From contig NZ_JAVAIM010000001.1 of NCBI RefSeq assembly GCF_030717945.1, positions 2,774,631-2,838,630 of the forward strand: a stretch of 64,000 bases of DNA, read 5' to 3'. Source of the stretch: Qipengyuania profundimaris. GTDB lineage: Bacteria; Pseudomonadota; Alphaproteobacteria; Sphingomonadales; Sphingomonadaceae. The notes beneath the pieces were generated by a model. It saw nothing but the letters and a program-made list of their open reading frames with translations, was not told the DNA's origin and did not search any database. A program made the position numbers and the translations under genes. The stretch's first letter is position 1, and each line of letters begins with the position of its first letter. Below are positions 44,369 through 55,125 of the stretch, in pieces.

Positions 44369-46708
44369 TCAGGTATCGAATTTGGGAAGAGCGAGGCCGC
44401 GCAGGCGCAGGGCGTTGCCGATCACCGATACCGAGGACAGGCTCATCGCCGCGGCCGCGATCATCGGGTTCAAAAGCAACCCGGTCCACGGATAGAGAAC
44501 ACCTGCGGCGACCGGAATGCCGAGCGCGTTATAGGCGAAGGCAAAGAACAGGTTCTGCCTGATGTTGCGCATAGTGGCCCGAGACAGGACGAGCGCCTGA
44601 ACAACGCCGACGAGGTCGCCGCGCACCAATGTCACGCCCGCGCTTTCGATCGCGACATCGGTACCCGTTCCCATCGCGATGCCGACATGCGAAGCGGCAA
44701 GCGCGGGTGCGTCGTTTATGCCGTCGCCGGCCATAGCGACCCGGCGACCCTCGCTCTTCAACTGCTCGATCTTGCGATGTTTGTCCTCGGGCGAGACATT
44801 CGCTTCGACTTCGTCGATACCGACCTGGCTTGCTACCGCACGCGCGGTGGCTTCGCTGTCGCCGGTAAGCATCACGATCTTGATGCCGCGCTCATGCAGC
44901 GCGGTAATAGCGGTGCGGCTGGTTTCCTTGATCGGATCGGCGACAGCGATAAGGCCTGCCGGTGCCCCGTCCACGGCCACGAACATCACCGTCTGTCCGA
45001 GGCTTCGACCCTCATTGGCCGAGGACCGCCAGCTTTCTTCGAGCGCCCCTATGCGCTCCATCATCTTTTCATTCCCGATCGCGACCCGGCGCTTGTCGAC
45101 ATTTGCCTGGATGCCTTCGCCGGTCACGGACTCGATATCGGAAGCGTCGAGAATGGCAGCGCCTCTGCTTTGAGCCCCTTCGACGATCGCGTGGGCGAGC
45201 GGATGCTCGCTTCCTCTCTCAACAGCAGCGACAAGGCTCAGCAACTCCTGCTCGTCGAAATCTGACTGCGGTTTTACGTCGACAAGATCGGGCTTGCCCC
45301 GGGTCAGTGTGCCGGTCTTGTCGACAACCAGCGTATCGATCTTTTCCAGCGTTTCGAGCGCTTCGGCGTTCTTGATCAGGATGCCGTGCTGGGCTCCCTT
45401 GCCGGTGCCGGTCATGATCGACATTGGCGTCGCCAGTCCGAGCGCGCAGGGACAGGCGATGATCAGAACGGCGACCGCGTTGACGAGCGCGTAGGCAAGG
45501 GCCGGTGCCGGTCCCCAGATGGCCCAGACGACAAAACTCACGATAGCGACAAGGACGACGATGGGCACGAACCATCCGGTGACCTGGTCGGCGAGCCGCT
45601 GGATCGGTGCCCGGCTGCGCTGCGCCTCCGCCACCATCTGCACGATCTTCGAGAGCATGGTGTCCGCGCCGACCTGCGTCGCGCGCATGGTGAAGCTGCC
45701 GGTCTGGTTGACAGTGCCCCCGATTACCTGATCGCCCGCGCTTTTCTTGACGGGAATGGGTTCGCCACTGATCATGGACTCGTCGATGGCGCTGCTTCCA
45801 TCCTCGAGCGTGCCATCGACGGGGACCTTGTCGCCCGGACGCACGCGCAGCAGGTCCCCAGACGTCAATTCATCGAGCGGTACTTCGCGCTCGTCTCCGC
45901 GACCGAAAATCTTCATCGCGGTCGGGGGCGCGAGTTCGAGAAGCGCTCGCAAGGCGCTCGATGTCGATCCGCGCGCCTTGAGCTCGAGCACCTGCCCGAG
46001 CAGCACGAGGGTCGTGATAACCGCTGCGGCCTCGTAATAGACGCCGACCCGGCCCGCATGATCGCGGAAAGCCTCGGGGAAGATGTCCGGGGCGAGGGTT
46101 GCCACAAGGCTGAACAGATAAGCGATGGCGACGCCGAAGCCGATCAGGGTGAACATGTTGAGGTTCATGGTCCGGACCGATTGCAGCGCCCGGGTGAAGA
46201 AGGGCCAGCCGCCCCAAAGCACCACCGGAGTGGCCAGCAGGAGCTGCAGCCACTGCGCGAAAGCGGGTTCGATGACCTGATCGAACGGTCGCGACGGGAT
46301 CATGTCGCCCATCGCATAGGCGAAGAGCGGCAGGGTGAAGAGCGCGCTCCACCAGAACCTTCGCCGCATGTCGACGAGTTCGGGATCGGGGCCCTCGTTC
46401 AAGGTGACCGTTTCGGGTTCGAGGGCCATCCCGCATATCGGGCAGGAGCCCGGCCCCGGCTGCCGGATCTCCGGATGCATCGGACAGGTGTATATCGTAC
46501 CTTCCGGGACATCCTCGACAGCATCGAGGTGCGCCTTCGAAAGATACATCTCCGGATCCGCGCGGAACTTGTCGAGGCAGCGCGAGGAGCAGAAGTAATG
46601 GTCGCCACCCTCGTGTCGATCGATGAAGCGGGCGCCGTCCATCTTCACGCTCATTCCGCAAACGGGGTCGGTCGCCGTACCCTCGATTGCATTGTGCCCA
46701 TCGCTCAT
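44369..46708 (-). CDS. Copper-translocating P1B-type ATPase
   Basis: Inner-membrane ATPase of 779 residues exporting Cu(I). The N-terminus has no GMxCxxC HMA domain; instead it has a YHS-type DPVCGM (15-20) and a CPMHPEI...CPICGM heavy-metal-binding domain (75-94). Core motifs are the TM6 metal site [11 protein letters not shown] near residue 418, phosphorylation site DKTGTLTRG near 463, [25 protein letters not shown], and the Cu(I)-type TM7/TM8 residues [13 protein letters not shown] and [15 protein letters not shown]. It is 13 bp after the multicopper oxidase gene and probably feeds periplasmic copper to that oxidase and the Cus pump. Confidence 0.93.
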   Translation of the reverse strand: MSDGHNAIEGTATDPVCGMSVKMDGARFIDRHEGGDHYFCSSRCLDKFRADPEMYLSKAHLDAVEDVPEGTIYTCPMHPEIRQPGPGSCPICGMALEPETVTLNEGPDPELVDMRRRFWWSALFTLPLFAYAMGDMIPSRPFDQVIEPAFAQWLQLLLATPVVLWGGWPFFTRALQSVRTMNLNMFTLIGFGVAIAYLFSLVATLAPDIFPEAFRDHAGRVGVYYEAAAVITTLVLLGQVLELKARGSTSSALRALLELAPPTAMKIFGRGDEREVPLDELTSGDLLRVRPGDKVPVDGTLEDGSSAIDESMISGEPIPVKKSAGDQVIGGTVNQTGSFTMRATQVGADTMLSKIVQMVAEAQRSRAPIQRLADQVTGWFVPIVVLVAIVSFVVWAIWGPAPALAYALVNAVAVLIIACPCALGLATPMSIMTGTGKGAQHGILIKNAEALETLEKIDTLVVDKTGTLTRGKPDLVDVKPQSDFDEQELLSLVAAVERGSEHPLAHAIVEGAQSRGAAILDASDIESVTGEGIQANVDKRRVAIGNEKMMERIGALEESWRSSANEGRSLGQTVMFVAVDGAPAGLIAVADPIKETSRTAITALHERGIKIVMLTGDSEATARAVASQVGIDEVEANVSPEDKHRKIEQLKSEGRRVAMAGDGINDAPALAASHVGIAMGTGTDVAIESAGVTLVRGDLVGVVQALVLSRATMRNIRQNLFFAFAYNALGIPVAAGVLYPWTGLLLNPMIAAAAMSLSSVSVIGNALRLRGLALPKFDT

Positions 46709-46721
46709 CTGTCGTTCTCCC

Positions 46722-48263
46722 CTAATTGGCCGTGACCACGAACTGCCCCATCATGCCTGCGTCCTCGTGCTCGAGGATATGACAGTGATACATGTAGGGA
46801 TTGTCGGGATCGGTATTCTCTTCAAACCGCAACAGCAGCCTGACCTGTTCACGCGGGTTGACGATAACGGTGTCCTTGAAGCCCGCCTCTTCCGCCCGCG
46901 GAGGCCGACCGTCCCGGTCGAGCAAGCGGAACTGCACGTTATGAATATGAAAGGGATGCGCCATCATCGAAGCGTTAGCGATTTCCCATATTTCCCACTG
47001 ACCCACCGGTACGCGTTGATTGATGACGTCCATGTCCATGGTCTCGCCGTTGATCGACATGCCTCGACCCATCATGCCCATATCGAGCACGAAACGGCGG
47101 CTGCGAACGGCGAGCGAGGGGTCCGGCGCGGCAAGCGCGGCCAGGGTGGGCGGAAGCATAACTGAAGTCGACGCGCCGGAGGGACGCATATCGAGGATCG
47201 AAAAGGTGCGGCCCTGCCTCTCGCGACCGGTCCGGTTTCCCATCATTCCGCCGTCCATCATACCCCCGCCTTCTCCGGCCATCATGCCCATGGCGTTATC
47301 AGGACTGCTGGCATTCAGGCGCAGCGGGCGCCCTTCGGAAAGGTCGACGATCACTTGTGCGCGTTCGCCTGGGGCAAGGGTAAGACTTCGAACCTTCCGG
47401 GGTGCGGCAAGCAGGCCGCCATCGCTTGCGATGAGTTGCATCGGACGATCACCTTCGAGCGAGAAGGTGTAGAACCGCGCATTCGATCCATTGAGAAGCC
47501 GCAGGCGCAGCGGGCCGGCGGCGCCGTCGAAAACGGCATTGGCCGTTCCGTTCACATAGATGTGCTCGCCCAGCACTCCCATCATCCGCGAGTGCATGTT
47601 GAGCGGGTAAACGAGGCGGCCCGAGCTGTCGATCACGCGATCCTGCACGATGAGCGGTATGTCATCCACACCGTACCGGCTCGGCAGATCGAGGCGATCC
47701 TCTTCCTCGTCGCGCACGTAGATCGGGGCTGCGAGACCGGCATAGACCTGTGGTCCCGCCCGCTGATGTAAATGCGAATGATACCAGTATAGCGACGCGC
47801 GCTGGCGTATTTCGAAGGACGGGCTCCAGCGCTCGCCGGGCCGCACGAGCTGGTGCGGCCCGCCATCCGCGGTGGCGGGAAGTTCGAAGCCATGCCAGTG
47901 GACGGTCGCATCTTCGGCAAGCTTGTTGTCGATGTGAAATCGAACCTGTTCGCCGCGACGCATTTCGAGGGTCGGTCCGAGATAGGATGCGTCGATACCG
48001 ATTGTCGGAGACGGAGTGCCAGGCACGAAGTCTTTCTCGCCCGATGTCAGGGACAGGCGAAAGACACGCTCCCCCCGTTCGATGGTTCCTGCCTGTAGCT
48101 CAGGTATGGCGAGGGGATTGCTAGCGCCTGATCGATCGAGCGACATCCTACTTTGCGTGTCGCAACCCATTAGCGGCAGCACCGCGAAACTCGTCGCCGC
48201 GAGGCCGACGCTCTTCATGAAGTCGCGGCGATCCTGAAAGTTGGGCCTGTCGATACCTGGCAT
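46722..48263 (-). CDS. Tat-exported multicopper oxidase (CueO/PcoA-like)
   Basis: Periplasmic Cu(I) oxidase of 513 residues. All four copper clusters of motifs are present: [18 protein letters not shown] and [13 protein letters not shown], with a methionine as type-1 axial ligand. A Met-rich insert ([17 protein letters not shown]) near residue 335 resembles the CueO methionine-rich region. The N-terminus [14 protein letters not shown] is a twin-arginine signal and ends in LPLMGC, a possible lipobox, so it may be lipid-anchored. ATG 48263 with AGGTGA upstream is preferred to the GTG at 48269. Confidence 0.92.
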   Translation of the reverse strand: MPGIDRPNFQDRRDFMKSVGLAATSFAVLPLMGCDTQSRMSLDRSGASNPLAIPELQAGTIERGERVFRLSLTSGEKDFVPGTPSPTIGIDASYLGPTLEMRRGEQVRFHIDNKLAEDATVHWHGFELPATADGGPHQLVRPGERWSPSFEIRQRASLYWYHSHLHQRAGPQVYAGLAAPIYVRDEEEDRLDLPSRYGVDDIPLIVQDRVIDSSGRLVYPLNMHSRMMGVLGEHIYVNGTANAVFDGAAGPLRLRLLNGSNARFYTFSLEGDRPMQLIASDGGLLAAPRKVRSLTLAPGERAQVIVDLSEGRPLRLNASSPDNAMGMMAGEGGGMMDGGMMGNRTGRERQGRTFSILDMRPSGASTSVMLPPTLAALAAPDPSLAVRSRRFVLDMGMMGRGMSINGETMDMDVINQRVPVGQWEIWEIANASMMAHPFHIHNVQFRLLDRDGRPPRAEEAGFKDTVIVNPREQVRLLLRFEENTDPDNPYMYHCHILEHEDAGMMGQFVVTAN

Positions 48264-48279
48264 ATTCACCTGCTTTGGC

Positions 48280-48313
48280 GTGGGAGGCGCCGGCGCGACC
48301 GAGCACCTCCCAC
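48280..48313. terminator. Strong hairpin between cusF-like gene and oxidase gene
   Basis: Perfect 8-bp stem GTGGGAGG / CCTCCCAC with an 18-base loop. On the minus strand (the direction of the operon) no T-run follows, while on the plus strand TTATTTTTC follows. It may be a partial terminator, processing site or stability element within the copper operon. Confidence 0.5.
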
Positions 48314-48321
48314 TTATTTTT

Positions 48322-48708
48322 CTATCGCGGCGTCACCGAGGTAACGACACTGCCTTCGGTTCCAGTACGAAATTCGAAGGCTATTCCCTCACCGATACTG
48401 ACCTGTTCGAGGATCTGCGCGTCGGCTTCGAAGGCCATGGTCATTGCCGGCCATCCGATACTTTCGACCGGACTATGCTCGATGGTCACGGTGCCCGCCT
48501 CGGGATCGATGGCTGTAACCGTTCCCTCCGCGCTGGCGCTCTGCTCGCCGCCGGTCTCCTCCGCCATCGGCATTTCGCCTGACATGGGCATACTGTCCGA
48601 GTTCGCCATTTCGTCAGGCATCATGGTCTCGGAGGTATCGTCCGCAGCATCGCAGGCTGCAAGCGCCAGCGGTGCCGCGAGCAGGATTATGTAGGTTAGG
48701 GTACGCAT
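48322..48708 (-). CDS. CusF-like copper-binding lipoprotein
   Basis: A 128-residue lipoprotein (lipobox LAAC near residue 19) with a Met-rich linker ([11 protein letters not shown]) and a CusF-type OB domain: [17 protein letters not shown] then GWPAMTMAF, carrying the Cu(I)-binding His, Trp and two Met residues. It is expected to pass periplasmic copper to the CusCBA pump. The start lies inside the end of cusA (13-base overlap) with AAGGAG upstream. Confidence 0.9.
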   Translation of the reverse strand: MRTLTYIILLAAPLALAACDAADDTSETMMPDEMANSDSMPMSGEMPMAEETGGEQSASAEGTVTAIDPEAGTVTIEHSPVESIGWPAMTMAFEADAQILEQVSIGEGIAFEFRTGTEGSVVTSVTPR

Positions 48709-51700
48709 TCTTCTTCTCCTTGAGAATTGGCCGGTTTTTCCGGACGGGGGCGCCGCAACAACAGATAAGCGGCGGGAAGCAGGAACATGGACAGGAGCGG
48801 GGCGGTGATCATGCCGCCGACCATCGGCGCGGCGATGCGGCTCATGACTTCCGAGCCCGCGCCCGTGCCGATCAGGATCGGAAAGAGACCGGCAAGGATG
48901 ACTGCGACGGTCATCGCCTTGGGCCGCACGCGCAGGAGCGCGCCTTCCCGGATGGCCTCGTCTACTTCTTCGGCGCTCAGATCACCGCGCCGCCGCTCCA
49001 GTGCGGCTTTCAGGTAGATCAGCATCACCACGCCGAATTCGGCGGAGACGCCGGCAAGCGCGATGAAACCGACCGCAGTCGCCACCGACTGGTTGTAGCC
49101 CATCAGATAGAGCAACCAGTATCCGCCCGTCAGCGCGAAGGGCAGCGTGCCCATGATCAGCAAGGCTTCGTCCCAGCGCCGGAAAATGAGATATAGCAGC
49201 AGGAAGATGATCGCGAGCGTCGCGGGAACCACGACCTTCAGTCGCTCATATGCGCGCGTCAGATATTCGAACTGGCCCGCATAGGACAGGCTGACGCCGG
49301 CAGGAAGATCGGCACCCGCGGCGACGACCTCCTGCAGATCGGCGACCACCGAGGTAAGATCGCGGCCCCGGACGTCGACGTAGATGTAGCTGGTCAGTCG
49401 GCCCTGTTCGCTCTTGAGCATGGGCGGACCGTCGCTGACGGCGATACGGGCGACAGTGCCAAGCGTGATCTGTTGGCCGGACGGCGTCAGAACCGGCAAG
49501 GCCCTGAGTTCCTCGACGCTGTCCCTGATTTCGCGGGGATAGCGCACATTGATCGGATAGCGCGCCAGCCCCTCGACGGTCCGTGCGACATTGGCACCGC
49601 CAACTGCACCAGAGACGATCTGCTGGATGTCGGCAATGTTGAGCCCGTATCGCGCGGCCGCCATCCGGTCGATATCGACATCGACATACCGACCGCCCGA
49701 CAGCCGCTCGGCCAGGGCGGAACTCACGCCAGGCACGGTCTTGGCGATACGCTCCACATCGAGTGCAACGCGTTCGAGTTGATCGAGATCGTCGCCTGAA
49801 ACCTTGACCCCGATCGGGCTCTTGATCCCGGTCGCGAGCATGTCGATCCGGTTGCGGATCGGCGGCACCCAGACATTGGCGAGGCCCGGCACCTGGACGA
49901 CCCGGTCAAGTTCCTCGACCAGCAGATCGGGCGTCATTCCCTCGCGCCACTCCTCGCGCGGCTTGAAGCGGATCGTCGTTTCGAACATCGTCAGGGGAGC
50001 CGGATCCGTCGCTGTATCGGCGCGCCCCGCCTTGCCGAACACCGTTTCCACCTCGGGGACCGACTTGATCAGGCGATCGGTGCGCTGCAGCAGCGCCGAA
50101 GCCTCGCCGGGGGAGAGGCCGGGCAGCGCGCTCGGCATATAAAGCAAATCGCCTTCATCGAGCGGCGGGAGGAACTCGCCGCCAAGCCGGGTGAAGGGGA
50201 TCGCGGTGGTCAGGAAGATCAGCGCCGCGATCACCAGCGTTGCCTTTGGGCGCCGCATGACCCAGTCGAGCCCCGGACGATAGATTTTCGTCAGCCAGCG
50301 GTTGAGAAAATTGGAATCCTCCGAAGGGATCTTCCCACGGATCAGCCATCCCATCATTACCGGCACCAGCGTTACCGACAGAATGGCCGCGGCCGCCATG
50401 GCATAGGTCTTGGTGAAAGCGAGCGGAGCGAACAACCGCCCTTCCTGCGCCTGCAGGGTGAAGACCGGTAGGAACGACAGCGTAATGATCAGCAGACTGA
50501 AGAACAACGCCGGTCCCACTTCCTTCGATGCATCGGCGATGATCCGCCAGCGTTCCTTCACCGCGAGCACGGTATCGGGATTCTCGTGTTCCCATCGCTC
50601 GAGATGCTTGTGCGCGTTCTCAATCATGACGACGGCGGCATCGACCATCGCACCGACCGCGATGGCTATTCCACCCAGCGACATGATGTTGGCATTGACG
50701 CCCTGGATGCGCATCACGATGAAGGCCGCGAGCACGCCCAAAGGCAGGGTGATGATGGCGACAAGTGCCGAGCGCGCGTGCCAGAGGAACAGCGCGCATA
50801 CGAGCGCCACGACGATAAACTCTTCGATGAGCTTCGTGGTGAGGTTCTCTATAGACGCATCGATGAGCTGAGAGCGATCGTAGGTCGTGACGATCTCGAC
50901 GCCTTCGGGAAGGCTTGCCTGCAAGTCGTCGAGTTTCTGTTCGACGGCCTGTATTGCGCTTCTTGCATCCGCACCCTGGCGCAGGACGATGATGCCGCCG
51001 GCAACCTCGCCTTCGCCATTGAGCTCGGCGATGCCTCGGCGCAGTTCGGGGCCGACCTGGATCGTCGCTACGTCGCCCAGCGTGACCGGAACGCCGCCGC
51101 TCACCGCGCGCAGCGGGATCGCCCTGAAATCGTCGAGGTCGCCGAGATAACCCGAGGCACGGACCATATATTCGGCTTCGCCCATCTCGACGATCGAGCC
51201 GCCCGCTTCCTGGTTGGCGGACTGGATTGCGCTCACGATCTCGGCGTGAGTCACGCCGAGCGAGGCCATCCGGTAAGGCTCGAGCACGACCTGGTATTGC
51301 TTGACCATTCCTCCGACGCTGGCGACCTCGGCAATGCCGGGGATTGTCTTGAGCTCGTAGCGCAGGAACCAGTCCTGCAGGCTGCGCAGTCCGGCAAGGT
51401 CGTGTCCGCCGCTGCGATCGATCAGCGCATATTCGTAGATCCACCCTACCCCGGTGGCATCGGGGCCGAGCGTGCTCGTCACGCCATCGGGCAGGCGGAC
51501 CTGCACCTGGTTGAGATATTCGAGCACACGCGATCGCGCCCAGTAGAGGTCGGTACCGTCCTCGAAGATGATATAGACATAGCTGTCGCCGAACATCGAG
51601 TAGCCGCGGACGGTTTTCGCCCCCGGCACCGAAAGCATGGTCGTTGCCAGGGGGTAGGTGACTTGGTCCTCGACGATCCGGGGGGCCTGCCCCGGATAGT

Positions 51701-51854
51701 TTGACCGTACCACAACCTGCACATCGGACAGATCGGGCAACGCGTCGACCGGCGTCGTGCGCACCGCCCAGAAACCGGCCAGCGTTACCGCGACGGCGGC
51801 GAGAACGATAAACAGGCGGTTGGCGATCGAGGCATCAATTATCCGAGCAATCAT
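48696..51854 (-). CDS. cusA: CusA-type copper/silver RND efflux pump
   Basis: HME-RND transporter of 1052 residues with 12 helices. TM4 reads [23 protein letters not shown], the monovalent-metal (Cu/Ag) form of the signature, unlike the CzcA gene in this window. N-terminal [21 protein letters not shown] is typical for CusA. I set the start at ATG 51854 ([15 protein letters not shown]), overlapping the cusB stop as ATGA; the open frame further upstream overlaps cusB and lacks family support. Confidence 0.93.
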   Translation of the reverse strand: MIARIIDASIANRLFIVLAAVAVTLAGFWAVRTTPVDALPDLSDVQVVVRSNYPGQAPRIVEDQVTYPLATTMLSVPGAKTVRGYSMFGDSYVYIIFEDGTDLYWARSRVLEYLNQVQVRLPDGVTSTLGPDATGVGWIYEYALIDRSGGHDLAGLRSLQDWFLRYELKTIPGIAEVASVGGMVKQYQVVLEPYRMASLGVTHAEIVSAIQSANQEAGGSIVEMGEAEYMVRASGYLGDLDDFRAIPLRAVSGGVPVTLGDVATIQVGPELRRGIAELNGEGEVAGGIIVLRQGADARSAIQAVEQKLDDLQASLPEGVEIVTTYDRSQLIDASIENLTTKLIEEFIVVALVCALFLWHARSALVAIITLPLGVLAAFIVMRIQGVNANIMSLGGIAIAVGAMVDAAVVMIENAHKHLERWEHENPDTVLAVKERWRIIADASKEVGPALFFSLLIITLSFLPVFTLQAQEGRLFAPLAFTKTYAMAAAAILSVTLVPVMMGWLIRGKIPSEDSNFLNRWLTKIYRPGLDWVMRRPKATLVIAALIFLTTAIPFTRLGGEFLPPLDEGDLLYMPSALPGLSPGEASALLQRTDRLIKSVPEVETVFGKAGRADTATDPAPLTMFETTIRFKPREEWREGMTPDLLVEELDRVVQVPGLANVWVPPIRNRIDMLATGIKSPIGVKVSGDDLDQLERVALDVERIAKTVPGVSSALAERLSGGRYVDVDIDRMAAARYGLNIADIQQIVSGAVGGANVARTVEGLARYPINVRYPREIRDSVEELRALPVLTPSGQQITLGTVARIAVSDGPPMLKSEQGRLTSYIYVDVRGRDLTSVVADLQEVVAAGADLPAGVSLSYAGQFEYLTRAYERLKVVVPATLAIIFLLLYLIFRRWDEALLIMGTLPFALTGGYWLLYLMGYNQSVATAVGFIALAGVSAEFGVVMLIYLKAALERRRGDLSAEEVDEAIREGALLRVRPKAMTVAVILAGLFPILIGTGAGSEVMSRIAAPMVGGMITAPLLSMFLLPAAYLLLRRPRPEKPANSQGEEECVP

Positions 51855-53359
51855 TGTCCGGCCCTCGTGATAGACTCGATCCGGGGGCCGGCATCCTGCT
51901 GGGTGAAGGTGAAGCGCACCCTGTCTCCCGTCTCGAGCCCGCGCATTTGCGCCGCGCTCTTCGTGCGGAAGGTCATGGTCATCGCGGGCCAATCGAGCCG
52001 GGGCACAGGACCATGCCGCAGCGTCACCGAACCATTGGCGATCGACTGGATCGTGCCGGTGGCACCGAAGGTCGCTGGTTCGTCCTCGCCGCCGGTGGAA
52101 GCGTCATCTGCCTGATCGACCGGACGGACGTCGAGTCCGGTAAGGCTTGCTTCGGAATCGAGCAGGAACTGACCCGATGTCACGACCTGTTCGCCGGCCG
52201 ACAGACCGGCCAGAACCTCGGTCCTGCCACCCGCTTCGCGGCCGATCCGGACCTCGGCGGGCATGAAACCGCCCTCGTCCTGCTTCACCATCACGATGGT
52301 TCGACGTCCGGTCCTGATAACGGCTTCGGACGGCACCAGCAGCGCGCGGCGTGTGTCCGGGGTCAGCGAGACCTGTGCGAACATGCCCGGCTTGAGGCGA
52401 CCGGATGCATTGGGCAGTTGCGCACGAACGGTGATCGTACGGCTTGCATCCTCCGCGCTCGGCAGGATAGCGACAATGGGTCCGGAGAAGCGTTCCTCGG
52501 GGAATGCGGTCAGCGTCGCGCTGACAGGTTGCCCGACGCGTACATTCGCCGCCTGCGTTTCAGGCACCGCGGCTTCGAGCCAGATCGGTGAGAAACCGGT
52601 TATCTCGGCGAGCGTCTGTCCGGCCATGACTGTCATTCCCGGACGCACGCCGAGCGATGTGATGGCACCTCCAATCGGCGCGGTAACGGTGATCGTGGAC
52701 TGCGGACGTCCATTGCGCCCTACCGATGAGATCAGGCCTGGAGGCATGCCCAAAAGGCGCATGCGTTCGCGCATGGCCTGCGCAAGTTCTTCATCACCGC
52801 TGTTCAGGACGGCCAGATACTCCTGCTGCGCTCCGCCCCATTCGGGAACCAGGATATCCGCGAGCGGCGCGCCCCGTCCAACGACATCGTCGGGCGCGCG
52901 GCCGTAGGTTCTTTGTACATAGCCTCCGGCACGTGGCTGGACGATCGCGACGTCGCGTTCGTTGTAGGCCAGAACGCCTGTGACGGTTATTTCCGGCTCG
53001 AGGACGCCGTACTCGGCTTCAGTGGTGCGGATGCCGAAATTCTGCACCAGGCCGGGATCTATCCTGACGCCTGCAGTGGCCTCCTCGCCCGCGCACTTGG
53101 GCACCAGCTGCATATCCATGAAGGGCGAATTGCCCGGCTCGTCGAAGTGCTGCCCCGGCACCATCGGGTCGTACCAGTAAAGGACCTCCTCGCATTCGGT
53201 CGCACTGCCGCCCGCGTCGCTTGCACCACCCTGGCCTTCGCCGAGCTGCGAGAGACCATAGCCGGCGGCAAGACTGATGAGCGCGACCGTGCCTGCCATC
53301 GTCCAGGATTTCTGGCGCGGCGACAGCCTGTCCCACGCGGCTCCCATTGCGGCTCTCAT
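51851..53359 (-). CDS. cusB: CusB-type adaptor with N-terminal metal-binding and C-terminal CusF domains
   Basis: Periplasmic adaptor of 502 residues. Order: membrane anchor (about 14-38), heavy-metal-binding domain with [10 protein letters not shown]...[11 protein letters not shown], barrel-sandwich and helical hairpin adaptor core, and a fused CusF-like domain at the end ([12 protein letters not shown] then DWPAMTMTF). The fused CusF repeats the separate CusF-like lipoprotein two genes on. ATG 53359 overlaps the cusC stop as ATGA; the open frame to 53590 overlaps cusC. Confidence 0.92.
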   Translation of the reverse strand: MRAAMGAAWDRLSPRQKSWTMAGTVALISLAAGYGLSQLGEGQGGASDAGGSATECEEVLYWYDPMVPGQHFDEPGNSPFMDMQLVPKCAGEEATAGVRIDPGLVQNFGIRTTEAEYGVLEPEITVTGVLAYNERDVAIVQPRAGGYVQRTYGRAPDDVVGRGAPLADILVPEWGGAQQEYLAVLNSGDEELAQAMRERMRLLGMPPGLISSVGRNGRPQSTITVTAPIGGAITSLGVRPGMTVMAGQTLAEITGFSPIWLEAAVPETQAANVRVGQPVSATLTAFPEERFSGPIVAILPSAEDASRTITVRAQLPNASGRLKPGMFAQVSLTPDTRRALLVPSEAVIRTGRRTIVMVKQDEGGFMPAEVRIGREAGGRTEVLAGLSAGEQVVTSGQFLLDSEASLTGLDVRPVDQADDASTGGEDEPATFGATGTIQSIANGSVTLRHGPVPRLDWPAMTMTFRTKSAAQMRGLETGDRVRFTFTQQDAGPRIESITRAGQ

Positions 53360-54591
53360 CGGCCATACTCCCCATAGGTCAGTCGCAGGTTCGCGGCGGC
53401 TTCGACGGTCGCTTCCTCGCGTTGCAGAATGTCCACCCGCAGCACGGCGAGCGTTTTGATGGCGTCGATGACGTCGAGCAGTTCCGCGCGGCCCGCGGCA
53501 AAGCTCGCGCGCTCGAGGTCCACGCGGCTTTCGGCAAGGGGAAGCAATTCGTCGGTCGCGCGCTGCCATTGTCGATAAGCGCTGCGCCATGCCGCGAGAT
53601 CGGTTTCGAACCGGGCTTCGAGTTCACGCAGCCGATCGGCTCTGGCCGACTGTGCCGCAGCCGCTTCGGCTTCGGCGGCGGCTATACGCGGGTTTTGGCG
53701 CCGGTCCGCGAAAATCGGGAGCGTGATCGAACCCATCACCGAGATTGCATCGCCAAAATCGGGATCGCGCCGTCCATAGCTCACATTGACGCCGAAATCC
53801 GGACGCCTTTCCGATCGGGCAAGATCGCTTCTCGCTTCCGCTTGGCGGACCTGCGCAAGCGCCACGACGAGCTCCGGATTGCTTTGAAGCATGGCCCGCA
53901 AACCTTCGGGATCGAGATCGGCCGAAGGGATGGTTCCGGTCGCGGTGGCGGTCGGCAGAGCGGTATAGCGCGACAGCATGGCCTGAGCGGCCTCTCGGTC
54001 GGCCTCGATCCTGGTCCGCATATCCTCGACTTCGAGCACGGCACGGCGTATTTCCAGACTTTCGGCGGGTCTGGCCGAACCGGCGGCGACAGCACTGCGC
54101 GCGAGTGGTACGAGCCCCTCGATTTCAGCAAGTGCATCGTCGGCGACGGTCAGAGCCCGTTGGGCATAAGCCAACGAAATCCATGCCATTCCTGCTCCGA
54201 CGCGTACCCTGTAACGGGTCTGACGCAATTGTGCTGCGGCAAGGTCGATGTCGGCGTCCGCCATTCCGAACCGGGCCCGACGTTTCGCGAGATTGGGAAT
54301 CTCCTGTTCGATACCGACTTGGATTTGCGTAGGGAGCTGGCGACCCAGCTCGAACGCAGCCGGCCCGCTTACCGGCAGGTTCTGGATGCCCGCGCGAAGG
54401 CGCGGATCGGGCAGTTCATCGGCAGCGTCGGCGATCTCGCGCCGGGCGTCCAGTCGCAGCTCGCTTGTGCGAACCTGGGGCTGGTCGCTCGTTGCTGCTC
54501 GCAAAGCTTCTTCATAGCCCACCGACTGGGCATTACTCGCCGGCGCGAGGGCCAGCAGGACCGGAATCGCGGTCCAAGTAATTCGTTGCAT
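53356..54591 (-). CDS. cusC: CusC/CzcC-type outer-membrane efflux protein
   Basis: TolC-family protein of 411 residues with signal peptide (about 1-21), GIEQEIPNLAKRRARFG in the first repeat and SITLPIFADRRQNPRIAAAEAEAAAA in the second (stated as segments of the family pattern). It provides the outer duct of the CusCBA complex. A 115-bp gap separates it from the secreted protein upstream, containing a short CAGGC-TTAT-GCCTG hairpin. Confidence 0.9.
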   Translation of the reverse strand: MQRITWTAIPVLLALAPASNAQSVGYEEALRAATSDQPQVRTSELRLDARREIADAADELPDPRLRAGIQNLPVSGPAAFELGRQLPTQIQVGIEQEIPNLAKRRARFGMADADIDLAAAQLRQTRYRVRVGAGMAWISLAYAQRALTVADDALAEIEGLVPLARSAVAAGSARPAESLEIRRAVLEVEDMRTRIEADREAAQAMLSRYTALPTATATGTIPSADLDPEGLRAMLQSNPELVVALAQVRQAEARSDLARSERRPDFGVNVSYGRRDPDFGDAISVMGSITLPIFADRRQNPRIAAAEAEAAAAQSARADRLRELEARFETDLAAWRSAYRQWQRATDELLPLAESRVDLERASFAAGRAELLDVIDAIKTLAVLRVDILQREEATVEAAANLRLTYGEYGR

Positions 54592-54706
54592 GATCGTTCA
54601 TCCGCAAAAGGAGCGCGTCAGACACGCGTTCCGGATCACCGGCCCGCATCGAGCGCAGGTCGTCCATCCAGAGGCAGGAGCGCACAGGCTTATGCCTGCA
54701 CGCGGG

Positions 54707-55063
54707 TCATGCCGGAAATTGCGGAGGTGGCGGTTCTGGCCCCAGCCTTGGGGCCGCGAGCGAATTGGAGACTAATCTGCTGAACTGAGAAGCCTGCGCC
54801 GGTATTTCACCGACCAGGGTCGCATCACCCCCTGGAACGAGGGGCGGGATGCAGCCGAATGCCACGAGACAATCCAGCCGAAGGTTCTTGCAAGGCACGC
54901 CGTCATGATCGTCCATGGAAGCTGCGCCCGCCATCATCTCCATCTCGGCGCAGGCCGGTTTGCCTGCATCGACCGCCTGAGGCAGGGCAGATGCATGCGC
55001 TGCCGACTGGACGAACAGCCCGCAGGCGATCAGTAGCAGTCCAAGGGTGCGCAAGACTCGCAT
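54707..55063 (-). CDS. Secreted cysteine-containing protein at the head of the cus operon
   Basis: A 118-residue exported protein with signal peptide (LGLLLIACGLFVQSAAHASA), a Met/His/Asp-rich part (CAEMEMMAGAASMDDHDG), three further cysteines (PCKNLRLDCLVAFGC) and a proline-rich tail. No characterised family recognised; small proteins of this design often lead metal RND operons. The start ATG 55063 follows from the signal peptide; the longer frame to 55237 overlaps the preceding gene. Confidence 0.72.
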   Translation of the reverse strand: MRVLRTLGLLLIACGLFVQSAAHASALPQAVDAGKPACAEMEMMAGAASMDDHDGVPCKNLRLDCLVAFGCIPPLVPGGDATLVGEIPAQASQFSRLVSNSLAAPRLGPEPPPPQFPA

Positions 55064-55125
55064 AAAAAAAGCGTAAAGCTTTGAAGAGCGCAAGACAAGG
55101 ACCTCGCATCGGGTGCGATGGTTCA

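Noticed and set aside
45386..46735. Plus-strand frame of 449 codons
   Set aside because: Antisense shadow of the copper ATPase, whose CPC and DKTGT motifs are on the other strand.
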